Below, one piece after another: positions 12,584 through 24,591 of a DNA stretch of 64,000 nucleotides (its first letter is position 1; every line of letters starts with the position of its first letter). The stretch is from NCBI GenBank assembly GCA_020543525.1, contig JAHYIO010000023.1:682001-746000 (forward strand). The letters are read 5' to 3'. This DNA comes from Coriolopsis trogii (taxonomy: Eukaryota > Basidiomycota > Agaricomycetes > Polyporales > Polyporaceae). The position numbers and the translations under genes were made by a program. The notes under the pieces are model-generated. The model had not been told where the DNA came from and did not search any database. It worked only from the letters and a program-made list of their open reading frames with translations.

Positions 12584-13394
12584 AGGACCCCTGGTAATAC
12601 TGTCATATGCCTGATCGCGGTGCGGACCAAAATCGAGGTTTTGGTGGGGTGAGGCCAGCTCACATACGGACCAAAAGTGACCCAAATGGGTTGCCACGCC
12701 AGACCAAATGTGCGGACCAGAGTGTCCGGAGACGCTCGATGCCGGTTCCATGTGCGGACCGGCGCCTACCCTCAATCTGCCGGCAGCCGCACCCTTGTCT
12801 TTACATCCAGCTTGTATATGTTGTAATCGGAGTTTGCAATGCAAATATGCCCTGGTTGGTCGGGGCTTCAATATTATCAACTTCTCTATAGTCTGGCCAT
12901 AGCAAAGGCCGCCGACGGTGAAATCAATGCTATGCTGTCTGCCATACTTAACATGAGGTTCGCCCAAAAAAGAAAGAGTATGTAGAGGAGGCGGTGGGAG
13001 ACTGACTATCTAAACGGGCAGATATTCAGTAGCAGCTCATGGCCAAATCTATTGTACCTAGCTACCTTCCTGAAGGCTGATGCGGAGATTACATGATGTC
13101 AAGAATCCTGGCCAAAAAAGAGACGGTACAGTGGAGACAATTTGTATGAGCATACAGAGTAGCCAGTGAGGTCTGCACTGATTTCTAGGCAGTTGTCCGT
13201 GTGCATCTTGGGGGCGGGAACGCAACAAGCGTATTGAAGCCAAACGCAATGTGCGGACCAAACATAGGCGCTTAATGAAGCCTGTCGCATGTGCGGACCA
13301 ATCTGGCCCAAATAGGAAGGTGGGATGTGCGGACCAAAAGTGAGAAAATGGCCGATTTTGTGATCAGGCCTTGAACAATATTATCAGGGGTCCT
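12584..13394. mobile_element. Non-autonomous DNA transposon-like element, copy A (811 bp)
   Basis: The left end reads AGGACCCCTGGTAATACTGT and the reverse complement of the right end reads AGGACCCCTGATAATATTGT, so these are imperfect terminal inverted repeats; the similarity extends inward to a GGCCTGATC / TGCCTGATC block. It is flanked by a perfect 8-bp duplication. Next to both ends the heptamer GCGGACC recurs, usually as TGTGCGGACCAAA: about 12621, 12711, 12753, 13251, 13292 and 13327, plus degenerate copies near 12665 and 12702. All are in the same orientation. Subterminal repeats and 8-bp duplications are known for hAT-type elements. No transposase is encoded, so this looks like a MITE or internally deleted derivative. 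It ends 171 bp before the YAE1 start codon. Copy B lies at 37816-38479. Confidence 0.85.
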
Positions 13395-13402
13395 GCAGCA
13401 AG
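13395..13402 (+). repeat. Right target-site duplication of element A
   Basis: GCAGCAAG follows the right terminal inverted repeat without a gap and matches 12576-12583 exactly. Confidence 0.9.
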
Positions 13403-13565
13403 ACGGTCCATTCGAGGACTTGTCTCGTGAGCGCTTGGTCAGGCGCTCTCCGCATTTGGAAGGAGGAGGAGAGAATCGTAATCTCAGATCTACCCAAGAA
13501 CTCTTTTCAATCTCATCCACATCATTACTCAGAACTCTCATCAGCAAACGTCCAACAACCATACA

Positions 13566-14285
13566 ATGGACGACGAAGCTTTCTGGAGCAGCGATCCACA
13601 GGTATTGCGAGACTCGGAATGGGACAAGATCTCGTCGGACTTCACCAACGTACGTACGATGCTCGAGTCCTTCGGTTAAACATCACTTACAATGGCGCAT
13701 ACGTGCATATAGGCAGGCTACCGGGAGGGGATCACAGCCGGAAAGGAGTCTGCTCTTCAGCAGGGCTTCGACGACGGCTTTGCAAACGTGGGTGCCCCCC
13801 TGGGACGCGAGCTGGGCATCCTCCGCGGGCTCGCCTCCGCGGTCCTCGCATCCCTTGCTCGCTCTTCCGCATCCGATGGCCATGGCTTCGCCTCAGCAGC
13901 CACCATTGAAGAAGTGCGCGCTATAGCTGCCGCCCTCGCAGACGTCCGGTTCTCGGACATCGCACCCCCTGACCTCGAAGCCATTGCGCACGCGCGCGAG
14001 CATCTCGAGTCTCAGCCTTCCACGTCCGCATCGGCGACAGCACGGATGGACGAAGACGACGTTGCGGATCTCATGGATCCGTCCAGGGTCAACGAAGAGT
14101 TGAAGGAAAGACGGGACATGGAGGGCCTCGAAGACCTCATGGCACAGATGACTGCGTCCGCAAGCAGTGGGAACGCCACAGCGTCAGCAGTCCCCGCCCG
14201 GCCCACCGCAGACGACGTCGCACGTCTCAAGGACCGCCTACTTGCTATCTTACAACGGCTTGGGCTGTCCTTACAATGGAGTTGA
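13566..14285 (+). CDS. YAE1: YAE1 Fe-S targeting adaptor
   Basis: Yae1 works with Lto1 to bring the cytosolic iron-sulfur machinery to the ribosome-recycling ATPase Rli1/ABCE1. Exons 13566-13649 and 13713-14285 (63-bp intron) give 218 aa. The start sits in MDDEAFWSSDPQV, followed by the small exon ending in SSDFTN. After splicing the Yae1 signature of glycines spaced by four runs through AGYREGITAGKESALQQGF and on through DDGFANVGAPLGRELGILRG (about residues 29-66). The rest is Ala/Asp-rich with a helix near the end (DVARLKDRLLAILQRLGL). The promoter region is only 171 bp from element A, so that insertion could affect expression; this is inference. Confidence 0.9.
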
Positions 14286-15254
14286 GGTGCAACCCTCTCT
14301 GCCAGAGGGCTCTGTCAATGCAAGCTTCGGAGATCAGCTCGGAGCGCCCGGGTCGGGAACGCATTCCACGATCCTGTCGACGGGTATGTGCCGCCACCAT
14401 GCTCGAGCTGGAGTCTCATGGCCTTACACAGGATCACAAGGACTACACACGCAGCGGGCGCCGGATCCGGTGGACACGTCCGATGGTGCATCCCACTGCA
14501 TTGTCGACTTGAGTCAGGGCTGCTGACGATGCAGTGCTGCGAGGCGAGCTCGCAGCATGACTGAGCTGAGTTCAAGATAACTTGAGAGAAGGGGGGCGCG
14601 GAGGCTTACAACATGTGCGGTCAATAACTATGAAGATGAAATCCCTACTTCATTACCTCCCGCCACTTGTCTGAGAAAAGTTGAAACTGTCCAGATTGGT
14701 TTTGCACTCATGCCTGGGACTGACTTGTGGCGGAAACGAAAGTATCATCCGTGATGTATCGCTATGATGAACTACCTATGAGTGAACCAGAGGCCGCACG
14801 GGGACCATCTAAGGAGGTATTCACGTACATCAATGCTCTGATGAAGCACGGGGTCGAGGAAAGATGGGCCAAATTATCACGGCGTGAACTTCGCTGCTTC
14901 TCAAACATTGTGGCACGAGACGGGACATGGACTAATGCAGTATCATGTAGAGTACAGAACAAGTTCAAGTTACGGGCCGGGCATTAGCGCTCGTGGTCTG
15001 GGTGTAAAGCGCTTCCAAAAGTAGTAGTATGACGTAAGGGAATCTCATCCCACAAATTCAAGCTGGTCATCTTCAAGTCATCCGGATCCGAGGTCTAGTA
15101 GACCGGTACCGCGAGCACAGAAGGCCTTGTCACGACTGACTCGAGCTTGAAGACCTTACAACACGTCTGTTTTGTATCTCTCCACTCTTGCGATCTGCGG
15201 GCCAGCTTCTTGATCAACCTTCCCCGGAGCTCAAAGTCTCAAACATTCACGCAA
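14286..15254. other. Intergenic region between YAE1 and EFL1
   Basis: About 970 bp. It holds the YAE1 3' end and the EFL1 promoter. The open frames here (for example 14727-14987) are under 90 codons, have no recognisable motif, and are not supported as genes. Confidence 0.5.
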
Positions 15255-18200
15255 ATGACCACACCAGAAGCCGTGGACGTTCGCAACGTCACAACAATCG
15301 GGCACGTAGACCATGGCAAGACTACCATGATGGATGCGCTCCTGGCAGCTAACAACATCATCTCGAGTCGAATGGCTGGCAAAATTCGGTACCTCGACAG
15401 TAGAGAAGACGAGCAACAGAGGGGAATCACTATGGAAAGTAGTGCTGTTTCTCTGAGATTCAAGGTCATGGAAAGGGCACCAGAAGGAGGTGTGTACGCA
15501 TACAAGCTTCCATTGTGTTTCCGATTGAGTAAGAGTAGAACCGCGCCCAAAGACCTATGTTGTGAACATGATTGACACCCCGGGACATGTGGACTTCTCC
15601 AGCGAGGTCTCCACCGCCTCGCGCTTATGCGACGGCGCACTGGTTCTCGTAGACGTTGTTGAAGGAGTTTGTACTCAGGTATGCGCATCCTGCTACTACA
15701 CTCTTGAGCGCATATCCCTTACATCTATTCAGACCATTACCGTCCTGAGGCAAGCCTGGCAGGATCGCCTTCGTCCCATCCTAGTCATCAACAAGTTCGA
15801 CCGTCTCATCACGGAACTCAAGCTTACCCCTGTAGAAGCCTACCACCATCTATCCCAACTAATCGAACAGGTCAATGCAGTCGTGGGCAGCTTCTTCGCT
15901 AGTGAGCGCATGGAAGATGATCTGCGGTGGAGGGAAGAGCGAGAGCGCCGCTTAGCTGCTAAGAAGGAAGAGCACGCAGATCAGGTTGATGCAACCGTGA
16001 ACGAGGAAGACGAATACCAAGAGAAGGACGACGAGGACATCTACTTCGCGCCAGAACGTGGCAATGTTGTATTCGCATCCGCGATCGACGGTTGGGGCTT
16101 CCGTATCGGCAAGTTCGCTCACCTCTACGCTGTCAAACTCAAGATCAAGGAGAATAACCTTCGGACGGTACTATGGGGTGATTTCTACTTGGACCCCAAG
16201 ACAAAGCGGGTTATCAGCTACAAGCACTTGCGCGGTCGTTCGTTGAAGCCTCTCTTCGTGCAGTTCGTACTTGAAAACCTATGGGCTGTGTACGACGCTG
16301 TAACACTGAATCCGTATGCGTCAATATAATTCGTCATGGAATTGCACTCACGGTCTTCCCTAGTAACCCTGACAAGGTGTCCAAAATCATCACGACTCTC
16401 GGCCTCAAAATCCTGCCTCGCGACCAAAAGTCAAAAGACTCTCGCCAGCTTCTGTCGCTCATTTTCTCACAATGGCTCCCACTCTCGACATGCGTCATCC
16501 AGGCAATCGTCGACATTGTTCCCTCGCCATCAAACGCCCAACGCACGCGTATCCCCAAGATGCTCTACCCGGACATTTACGAGACGACCCTCGAGCCGAA
16601 GAATAAGCTGGAAGAGCATCTGTATGCGTGCAATAGCGACTCTAGCGCATCCGTTGTTGCACTCGTCAGCAAGATGTTCGCTGTTCCTACTAAGGAGCTC
16701 CCTGGCAAGAAGAAGAAGGTCCTGACTGCAGACGAAATGCGCAGTCGTGCGAAGGCAGCCAGAGATGCCCGTGCGGCCGCGGCTGCTGCCGCTGCCGCCT
16801 CACCGGATACCCCTACGTCGGAGACGTCGTCTGTCCCACTAGACGAAGCGATGAAGAATGTGCAGATCAGCGACGACAAGGATACATCGGCGGCCAAGGA
16901 GAACGAGGAGGATGATGGGGAGACGTTGCTCGGCTTCGCCCGCATATACTCGGGAACTATCCGCATTGGAACAACCATCATCTGCGTGCTGCCGAAATAC
17001 AACCATTCTCTCGGACCCGCACATCCTCGTAATGCGCCGCACTTGGTCACCGCGCCCGTCGAGGAGCTGTACACGATGATGGGACGAGAATTGGTCCCGG
17101 TCGAGAGCGTGCCCGCTGGGAATGTATTCGCGGTCAAGGGTTTAGAAGGCAAAGTCTGGCGGAATGCGACGCTATGCGCGCCGTCAGCGGCAGGGGTGGG
17201 CGACTCTACCGATCTCTCGCAGTTCCAGGACAGTCTCGTCAACATGGCGGGAGTCATACGCTACGTGAGTCTGTGCGTGATATCGTCGATCAGCCACCAG
17301 TTGATTCAAGAGAATTCAAGGCTGCCCCCATTGTCCGTGTCGCGGTCGAGCCAGAACATCCCGCCGACATGCCGAAGCTTGTTCGTGGCCTGAAGCTACT
17401 AAGTCAGTCGGATCCGTGCGTCGAGACGTTCCAGCAGAAGACGGGTGAACATGTCATCTTGACTGCCGGTGAATTGCACGGAGAGGTGGGCTGAATGCTT
17501 CTCCTCTCGTCATCGAAGTATGACTCAATTCCTTCTATTACCCCACACAGAGATGTCTTAAGGACCTCCGGGAACGCTTTGCCAAGATAGAGCTCAATGC
17601 CTCCAAGCCCATTGTGCCCTTCCGAGAGACCGCTGTCAAGGGCCCCGGTACGATTTCAAGTCAAGATGCGTATATCCCAATACTGAGCTATAGCTACAGA
17701 CATGGCACCCCCAAAAACACCAAACGCAAAGCGAGGAACTATTCACGGAGCCGCAACGCAGAACTTGGTGAAGTTCACGATCCGCACTGTACCGCTCCCT
17801 CAGCCCATTCTCGAGTTCCTTCTGGACAATCTCGCCATTATGCGGCGGATGCAACAAGAGCGTAAAGCCGGGGAGGAAGACAAGGACGCTTCTGGCGGGG
17901 AAGAAGAGGCGCTCGGAGATGAAGACTATGACGTCCAGGGCGACTACATTAAGAAGCCGACCGTGAAGGCCGAGGACTTCTGGCCGTTGCTTGACGAGAA
18001 GTGTAAGAAGGCGGGCGGGGAGTGGGCAGACCTGGTGGACAGACTTTGGGCATTTGGGCCACAGAGGATGGGGACGTGCGTGTTGATCGACGCGAGGAAG
18101 TCGGAAAAGCCGATGTCGTGAGTGTTTTTGTGTGTGCCAGTGAGTGCTCGATTGGAGTTCACCCGATGTGAGTTAGATTTAAGCAGCGGCTGGCGCAGCT

Positions 18201-19126
18201 CAAGTCTCGCGAGCAGATCAAGGAAAAGGATCCCCTTGCACTCGCGTTCGACAATCACCTTGAGACTGGGTTCCAGTTGGCCACGTTCCAGGGTCCACTC
18301 TGTGCGGAACCAGTCGAGGGCATGGCGTACTTTGTAGAATCGGTCTCGCTCGACAGAGAAGGAATTGAGCAAGAACAAGGTGAGTTTAATCTTATGGATC
18401 GCCGCGACTTCTCTCTGGTCTGGGTCTCATCTTCCCTCTCTTTAGTTCACAACAGAATGGCTCACTTGACCGGCTCCTTCATCTCCGCCGTGAGGGACGC
18501 ATGTCGGAATGGTCTACTCGATTGGTCCCCGAGGCTGATGCTTGCAATGTACACGTGTGATATCCAAGCTTCTAGTGAGTTGATCACCTCAAGGCGGAGG
18601 ACTTAGAAAGGCGACTGAGCTTATTTCCCTGCAGCCGACGTACTTGGGAAAGTATATGGCGTTGTGGCGAAACGCCGCGGGCGCATTGTTGCCGAGGAGA
18701 TGAAAGAAGGAACAGAGTTTTTTACCGTGCGTGCCAAGCTGCCTGTCGTCGAGAGTTTCGGTTTCGCAGACGGTGAGTGTTGCTTGAGGCCTGGAGTTAC
18801 GCTATTTTGATTAGCACTCTACGCGTCAGATATTCGGAAGCGTACGTCGGGAGCGGCCAGCCCTCAATTGATCTTCAGCGGGTGAGTTGTTTCCGAGCCG
18901 TGTTACGCGTTTAACGTTTTTCTGATGGCGGTCTAGCTACGAGATGCTGGACCAGGACCCGTTCTGGGTACCTACAACGGAGGAAGAACTGGAAGACCTG
19001 GGCGAGAAGGCGGATCGTATCAACGTTGCGAAGGCATACATGGACGCGGTGCGAGAACGGAAGGGAATGTTCGTGGACAAGAAGATTGTCGAGTTTGCCG
19101 AGAAGCAGCGGACGCTGAAGCGGTAG
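15255..19126 (+). CDS. EFL1: EFL1/RIA1 elongation factor 2-like GTPase
   Basis: Cytoplasmic GTPase that, with Sdo1/SBDS, evicts Tif6/eIF6 from pre-60S ribosomes. Twelve exons: 15255-15489, 15539-15678, 15733-16313, 16364-17264, 17321-17485, 17551-17647, 17700-18117, 18177-18379, 18446-18574, 18635-18772, 18830-18881 and 18937-19126. They close in frame at 1082 aa, the family length. Visible GTPase motifs: GHVDHGKTT (residues 16-24), RGITM, DTPGHVD and NKFD. The [17 protein letters not shown] block separates EFL1 from eEF2. A charged, Ala-rich insertion (about residues 450-540) is typical. The C-terminal EF-G IV/V-like region contains [17 protein letters not shown]. It has no diphthamide-loop features of eEF2, as expected. 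The RasGEF gene follows on the same strand after 331 bp. Confidence 0.96.
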
Positions 19127-19457
19127 AGGCAAGAAATTGAATCTATAGCTCGTCCGTAGCGTCATCTGCGGATGTACTGTAGCACTCATTGATGTTGTAA
19201 TAGACGTGGTCTTCGTGCCTTGTTCAATATGGGAGTATATCTTACGAGGAGGAAGCATGCCAACGGTTGCGCTCAAGGCTCAAGCGGGTGAAGCGCAGTG
19301 TGGGCGTCTGGAAGGCCTTTTTGGGAAAGTCTACCACGTGGACGGGCAGTGGACTACATCCGCCTCATTCCTGACTACAGGCCATCCCGACTACTCCCTC
19401 CCTCCTCCCCCGCCCTTCCCACCAGGTTCCCTGTCGCATGCGACGTCGGCCACCATC
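19127..19457. other. Intergenic region EFL1-RasGEF
   Basis: A 331-bp spacer with a CT-rich tract (about 19390-19435) just before the RasGEF ATG. The RasGEF frame is open upstream of the chosen start to another Met at about 19206, so a longer N-terminus is possible. Confidence 0.5.
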
Positions 19458-22400
19458 ATGTACGACACCCAGGCTTCTGTGACCTACGACCAGTCTCAGG
19501 GCGATGAGCAGTATATCTCGACCTTCTTCTGCCGCGCCCTTTACGACTATCAGACGAACGACTCTTCTTCCCTCTCCTTCCGCAAGGGCGATATCATCGA
19601 GGTCTTGACGCGTCTCGAGTCCGGATGGTGGGATGGGTTGCTCAACGATGAGCGCGGCTGGTTTCCTTCAAACTACGTGACCGTCATCTCCGACCAGGAA
19701 GCTGAAGCTGCTCTCAATGGTTCCGAATATCCTGGCTCCCAAGCCTCTATTCCCGACGACTCCATGGTTGACATGGCTCACACCATGTCTCAAGCACTCT
19801 CGCAGTCTGACCAGGATGGAGATTGGCTAAACGGTGAAGCAGACTATGGCCAATCAGTCCAGCCAGCAGCGTACTCAAACGGCGCTCCGAGTCGTGGCGG
19901 AGGGACGCAGACTCACGACTTTTGGGTGCCTCGAGTATCGCAGGATGGAAGGGTACGTGACGACTCCAACTGACTATGCCGCCCCTCTTTAACGTCTATG
20001 CTACTAGATATTCTACGTGAATACTCAGACCGGCCAAGAGTCCCGAGATCTTCCCACCGAGGCAGAGGGTGATGAAGAAGCGGAGGTCGCTGCGCTCTCG
20101 CCGCAAGCGTCTCGTGCGGGTCCGAATGCTGCCTTCGGTCTCGCCGCGGGCAAGGGCGGCGTACAGGATGGAGCTGGGTTTGGCATACCAAAGCGAACAC
20201 GAACACCAGAACCGTGGGTCAGACGGCTGGCGGACGATGGCATGTCGTACTATTACCTGAACACTCTCGACGGTCAGATCTCTTGGACGGTGCCTGAGTC
20301 GAGCGCTCCCCCGTATAGCGAGGACGTCCGGCCTCGTGAGGCACCTACGAGAGGCCCTTCCAATGCTTCGGCAAGCTCGCTTCCACGGAACGGCAGTTCG
20401 AACGGTATCGCACGCGACTTCGCGCCCCAGGTCGGGCGCATGCGGTCGGAGTCTTCGGTATCACGGACGCGACAGCGCAGCCAAAGCAGTGCTGACCGAC
20501 TGAGCATACACTCCGACGACTCGGAAGTGTACCCGTCGAGGAGAGATAGAGCGGAGTCAACGACGAGCGGAAAGCCAGGAAACGGCCTTGGACGCTCCAC
20601 CGCTGTCTCATCTAGTGCATCCTCATCGCGATCCAACCAACCCAGTGCTGCCGGCCTTCAGCTCACAGCAGCCGAAGAGTCTGCAAGGGCTCTGCAAGAG
20701 GCTTTATCTTCACCCCCACCCGAAACGGCCGTCGAACTATCGAGCCAAGTACGGGATGCGATCGGCGATGTTCTGCGATACTTGAGAGGCTCGTCGGGTC
20801 CACGCCGTCCGGAGCAGTATCGCGAGGTGGATCAGTTGGTATTGAGGGTAGTAGCAGCGGTACGCAATCTCCTATACGTCACTGCTACTCCCAGCGGCCA
20901 TGTTCCCAGCCATCTCTACCCCCGAGACCCTCGAGATCCAAGACTTGTGCCAAGCGGACAAACTCTCCAATCACATTTGAAAGCAGCTCATCGGAAGGTA
21001 GCAGGTACCCTATCGAAGCTCGTTCTCTCTGCACTCGCAATGCAGTACGATCCCGGTCTAACTCAGCCCGACAAGCCGAACCGGATGGAGTCCGACGTGG
21101 CCGAGCTCGAACGCGCAGTCATTGCCTTCGTTGGGGAAGTGCAGTTTTTCCAGGAACAGCACTCGTTGGCGAACTCGCTATCGCGGACAACGGGGGGAAA
21201 GCGTCTTTACGGCGTGTTCTCGACGTCCAACATCGGTCCCGGTCTGCCTGGAGCTGGTGTTGGCGCGGAGTGGCGAGGTTTCGGATATGTCGCTCCGGAG
21301 GACGGCACGGAGGTCCCCCAGCGGATACTCAACGACGAGGTCGTGATCGAGTACAAGGGCAGTCTGAAGGCGATGGAGGCCCGGCTGGGGTCACTGGTCA
21401 TATCGCTCAGGTACCTGGACAGCCACCCAGGTATGTGTCGCGCCACTTAAACGCTTACGTAACCATTTAATTTTGGGATCTGCAGAACGTGTCGCCATAG
21501 AAGGACAGAGCGCCTCAGCCTATCTGTCTTGGTTGCTACGCTCGTTGTGTGGGATAAATATCGCTGCGCACGTCGACGTCGATGGTGTCCATCCGGACAG
21601 CGCGCCCACTGCATCTGCGCAGTACATGCAGATGGTCGACAAGGCACGGTCGCTGGTACGGTCGTTGGAAGCATCAACGCAGGCCCTCTACGACGATGGA
21701 ATGACCATCTTCATGGCTGTTCAAGCACTCGGACGCGTCGAACTGCTTAGCGCTAAGGAACGTTCCTCCCTCCTCTCTACCGTGGAGTCGACGGCCCCCG
21801 TCGTACGAGCGAATTGCATGCTTGTCGCGCAAACGCTCGAATCCCTCCTCGCGATCGGCCACGACCAAGCGTCCGTGAGCCAGGGAGACTACCGCAACTC
21901 CATCGAGTGGCGGACGTCGCGCATCAACATGCTGGACGCTTCCATCGCTGGGCTCACGTCGCGGATACCAGGTGGAGACGGCGAGTACATCGATATGGCG
22001 GATGCATTCGCCGATCCTCCTATGCGCATCGGTCCTTCGAAGGACCATCCGAACCAACAGTTGATGTACAGCAACGGCCGCCAACAGCCCTCGCAGTCAT
22101 CGCTGGACATGTCCGAGCGCTCACGTTCGGGCAGCGTCAGCGAACCGGAGACACCGACATGGACATCGGCAGGCGAGTCCATGGAGAGCACGCTCATTGC
22201 GCCGCCGTCTCCAGAACCAAGCGATTCACCGCTCGACGATGAGCTCGCGCCGTATATAGATGAGGAAGAAGGTGCGTGCCTATTTTGCTGATTTTCTGTA
22301 CACATGCTCACCGATCAATGCAGCTCCAATCATGAGCAAGTCGCCTCCACGAGGGGCCGGCAAGGGTAACAAACTCATGAAGATCCTCGGTCCCGAGACA

Positions 22401-24083
22401 CCCCAACACTACATCAGTAAATTGAACGCCGAGCAGAAGCCGTGGTATCTCCGGCCCAACTACGACCAATCCGAAATTCTCATCGACCCTGATGGTGCTA
22501 TCCGGGCTGGCACCCCTTCTGCTCTGGTCGAGCGGTTGACGGCTCATGAACTTGGCGGTGAGTGTGTTCGACCTGTCTGATGACGAACAGAAATTCATTG
22601 CATTATACAGACCCGACGTTCATTAAGAACTTCTTGATGACGTTCAAGTCCTTCATGACTGTTAACGATTTGTTTGAGCTTCTCACCAAGCGCTTCTGGA
22701 TCATGGCACCTCCTGGCCTGAAGCCCAACGAACTGGAGGAGTGGACCCGCTTGAAGCAGCAGGTTATCCGTATGCGGCAAGTATAGTCGAATCAAGGCAT
22801 CATCCACTTGCAGCTGACAGTCGTCTGCAGTGTCCTCAACACGTTCAGGACGATGGTCACTGACGACGACATCCTGGAGAAAGAAGACATGTATATCCTG
22901 GGACGCATGAAGGAGTTTGCCTCACACGAGGACGTCGTCACCTTCGCAGCGGCGAAGCAGCTCCTTATCCTCATTGAGAGAGCGGTATGTTCCCCATGTT
23001 GCTGCCATCGCTGCTCAACGCGGTTCTGAATTGGGTTATTAGCAACGAGGCGGAGATGCTCCTATCACGAAAACGAACACCGTTCCGCTCGCGCCTCCTG
23101 CGCCTATCCTACCGAAGAGCTCGAAGAAGCTCAAGCTACTCGATATTGACCCGCTTGAGTTGGCTCGTCAGCTCACCCTCATGGAGGCGGCGCTCTACAA
23201 GAAAATCCGGCCTATGGAATGCTTGCAACGTTCGCGAGAAGCCAAGCCGGGAAAGACTGCAGACAACATCACTACTATCATTCAGCTGAGCAACAGGGTG
23301 AGCAATCTGTGGCTCCCGTGTCATTGCAAGCTTTGACTCAGTCTCCGTCAGATTGCGAACTGGGTAGCTGAATCCGTATTGGCCAGAGAGGATTCACAGA
23401 AACGAGCTCGGATTGTAAAGCATTTCATCAATGTCGCGGACGTCAGTGCTCTCTTTGCTTGGTTTCGACGACGCTCGATCTTGACGTAATCGCCCTTGTT
23501 ATTCAGCGGTGCCGTATATTGCAGAACTTCTCGACGATGACTGCTATAGTTTCTGGTCTAAATACCCCACCGATTCGTCGACTGAAGCGGACATGGGAGC
23601 AAGTGAACGCGAAGTTCATGTCTCAGCTCAAAGTCTGCGAGTCCACTATAGATACCAACAAGAACTTCAATAATTATCGATCCACTCTGGCCAGGATTCA
23701 GCCTCCTTGTGTACCTTTCATTGGTACGTGTATGCGGTATACGGATGTCGACTTGTCCTGACACCCCTGTAACAGGTGTTTATCTCACCACTCTTACTTT
23801 CATCAACGACGGTGCAGAGGACAAACTCGCCGGTAACATGATCAACTTCCGCAAACGTCAAAAGGCAGCGGAGGTCATCCAGGACATCAAGCGTTGGCAG
23901 GCGAAGCCATACAACTTCCAGACGGTAGCCTCCGTCCTCGGCTACCTGGAGGAGTCCTTCCAGTCCTACCAGGACGGCATCGACTACGGCGACCAGTTCT
24001 GGAACCTTAGTCTCGAACGGGAGCCGCGGGAGCGCGAAGATGAGAAGATGGCTAGACTGCTGCAGGAAAGCGGCTTTTTGTAG
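19458..24083 (+). CDS. CDC25: Cdc25-type Ras guanine-nucleotide exchange factor (SH3-WW-REM-RasGEF)
   Basis: Activates Ras by GDP release, upstream of cAMP and MAPK signalling; not related to the Cdc25 phosphatase. Ten exons: 19458-19952, 20008-21430, 21486-22271, 22324-22557, 22611-22776, 22831-22984, 23043-23297, 23352-23441, 23507-23723 and 23776-24083, giving 1375 aa. An SH3 domain lies at about residues 22-78 (ALYDYQTND ... GWWDGLLNDERGWFPSNYV). A WW-like repeat follows at about 154-182 and a clear WW domain at about 233-262 (EPWVRRLADDGMSYYYLNT). A long Ser-rich linker leads to the RasGEF-N/REM domain (exons 4-6) and the catalytic domain (LLDIDPLELARQLTLMEAAL ... NRIANWVAES ... DKLAGNMINFRKRQKAAEVI). 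The intron at 22777-22830 uses a GC donor, required to keep the REM frame (VIRM|RVLNTF). Start chosen for its CACCATCATG context. Confidence 0.95.
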
Positions 24084-24591
24084 ACTTGGAGGGAAAGGTC
24101 ATCTTGCTCTCTGTGTGGAGTGTGTATGTGCGTGGTTTCCCGCTACCGAGACACCCCCCTCTGCCCTGCTACTTGTACCCCTTCTTTCCTCTCCCCGTGT
24201 GTCTCTCTGTGGATCTTCGTGTTACGCGTTATGCTTTGTTTTGTGTACTTGTGTTCTGCCGTTCGCATCTGACTTATCCCGACTACATGCTGTAATAGTA
24301 CCTACTACTATTCCCGGACTAGGATCCTGCTGGATAATAATGCGAACTTGGTGTGATATGCGCCTCTTTTGTTGACTTTCGCGAATATGACCAAACACCT
24401 AGCTAAGTTGTCGAATTCTCACCGAGGATGATCAACTTGAGCAGATGCTTGGAGAGGCGTGGGAACCTGTATGCATGAACGCGCCGCGCGCGACGCGTCG
24501 ATTGTGATCTTCTGCTTAAACCACCACTTACGCGCCTCATCGTCCGCGACGCGAGCCAAATATCGTAGTCGTAGACTGCGATACGCCCATC
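24084..24591. other. RasGEF 3' region / DAD1 promoter
   Basis: A 508-bp spacer. The first 200 bp is T/C-rich and probably the RasGEF 3' UTR. No open frame here shows family features. Confidence 0.5.

Noticed and set aside
12416..12967. 183-codon minus-strand open frame overlapping element A
   Set aside because: It crosses the element boundary, contains the GCGGACC repeats as coding sequence and has no transposase motif.
18790..18829. Alternative acceptor in EFL1 intron adding ALYAS before DIRKRTSG
   Set aside because: Related EFL1 proteins have no such insertion; the later acceptor gives the conserved [11 protein letters not shown].
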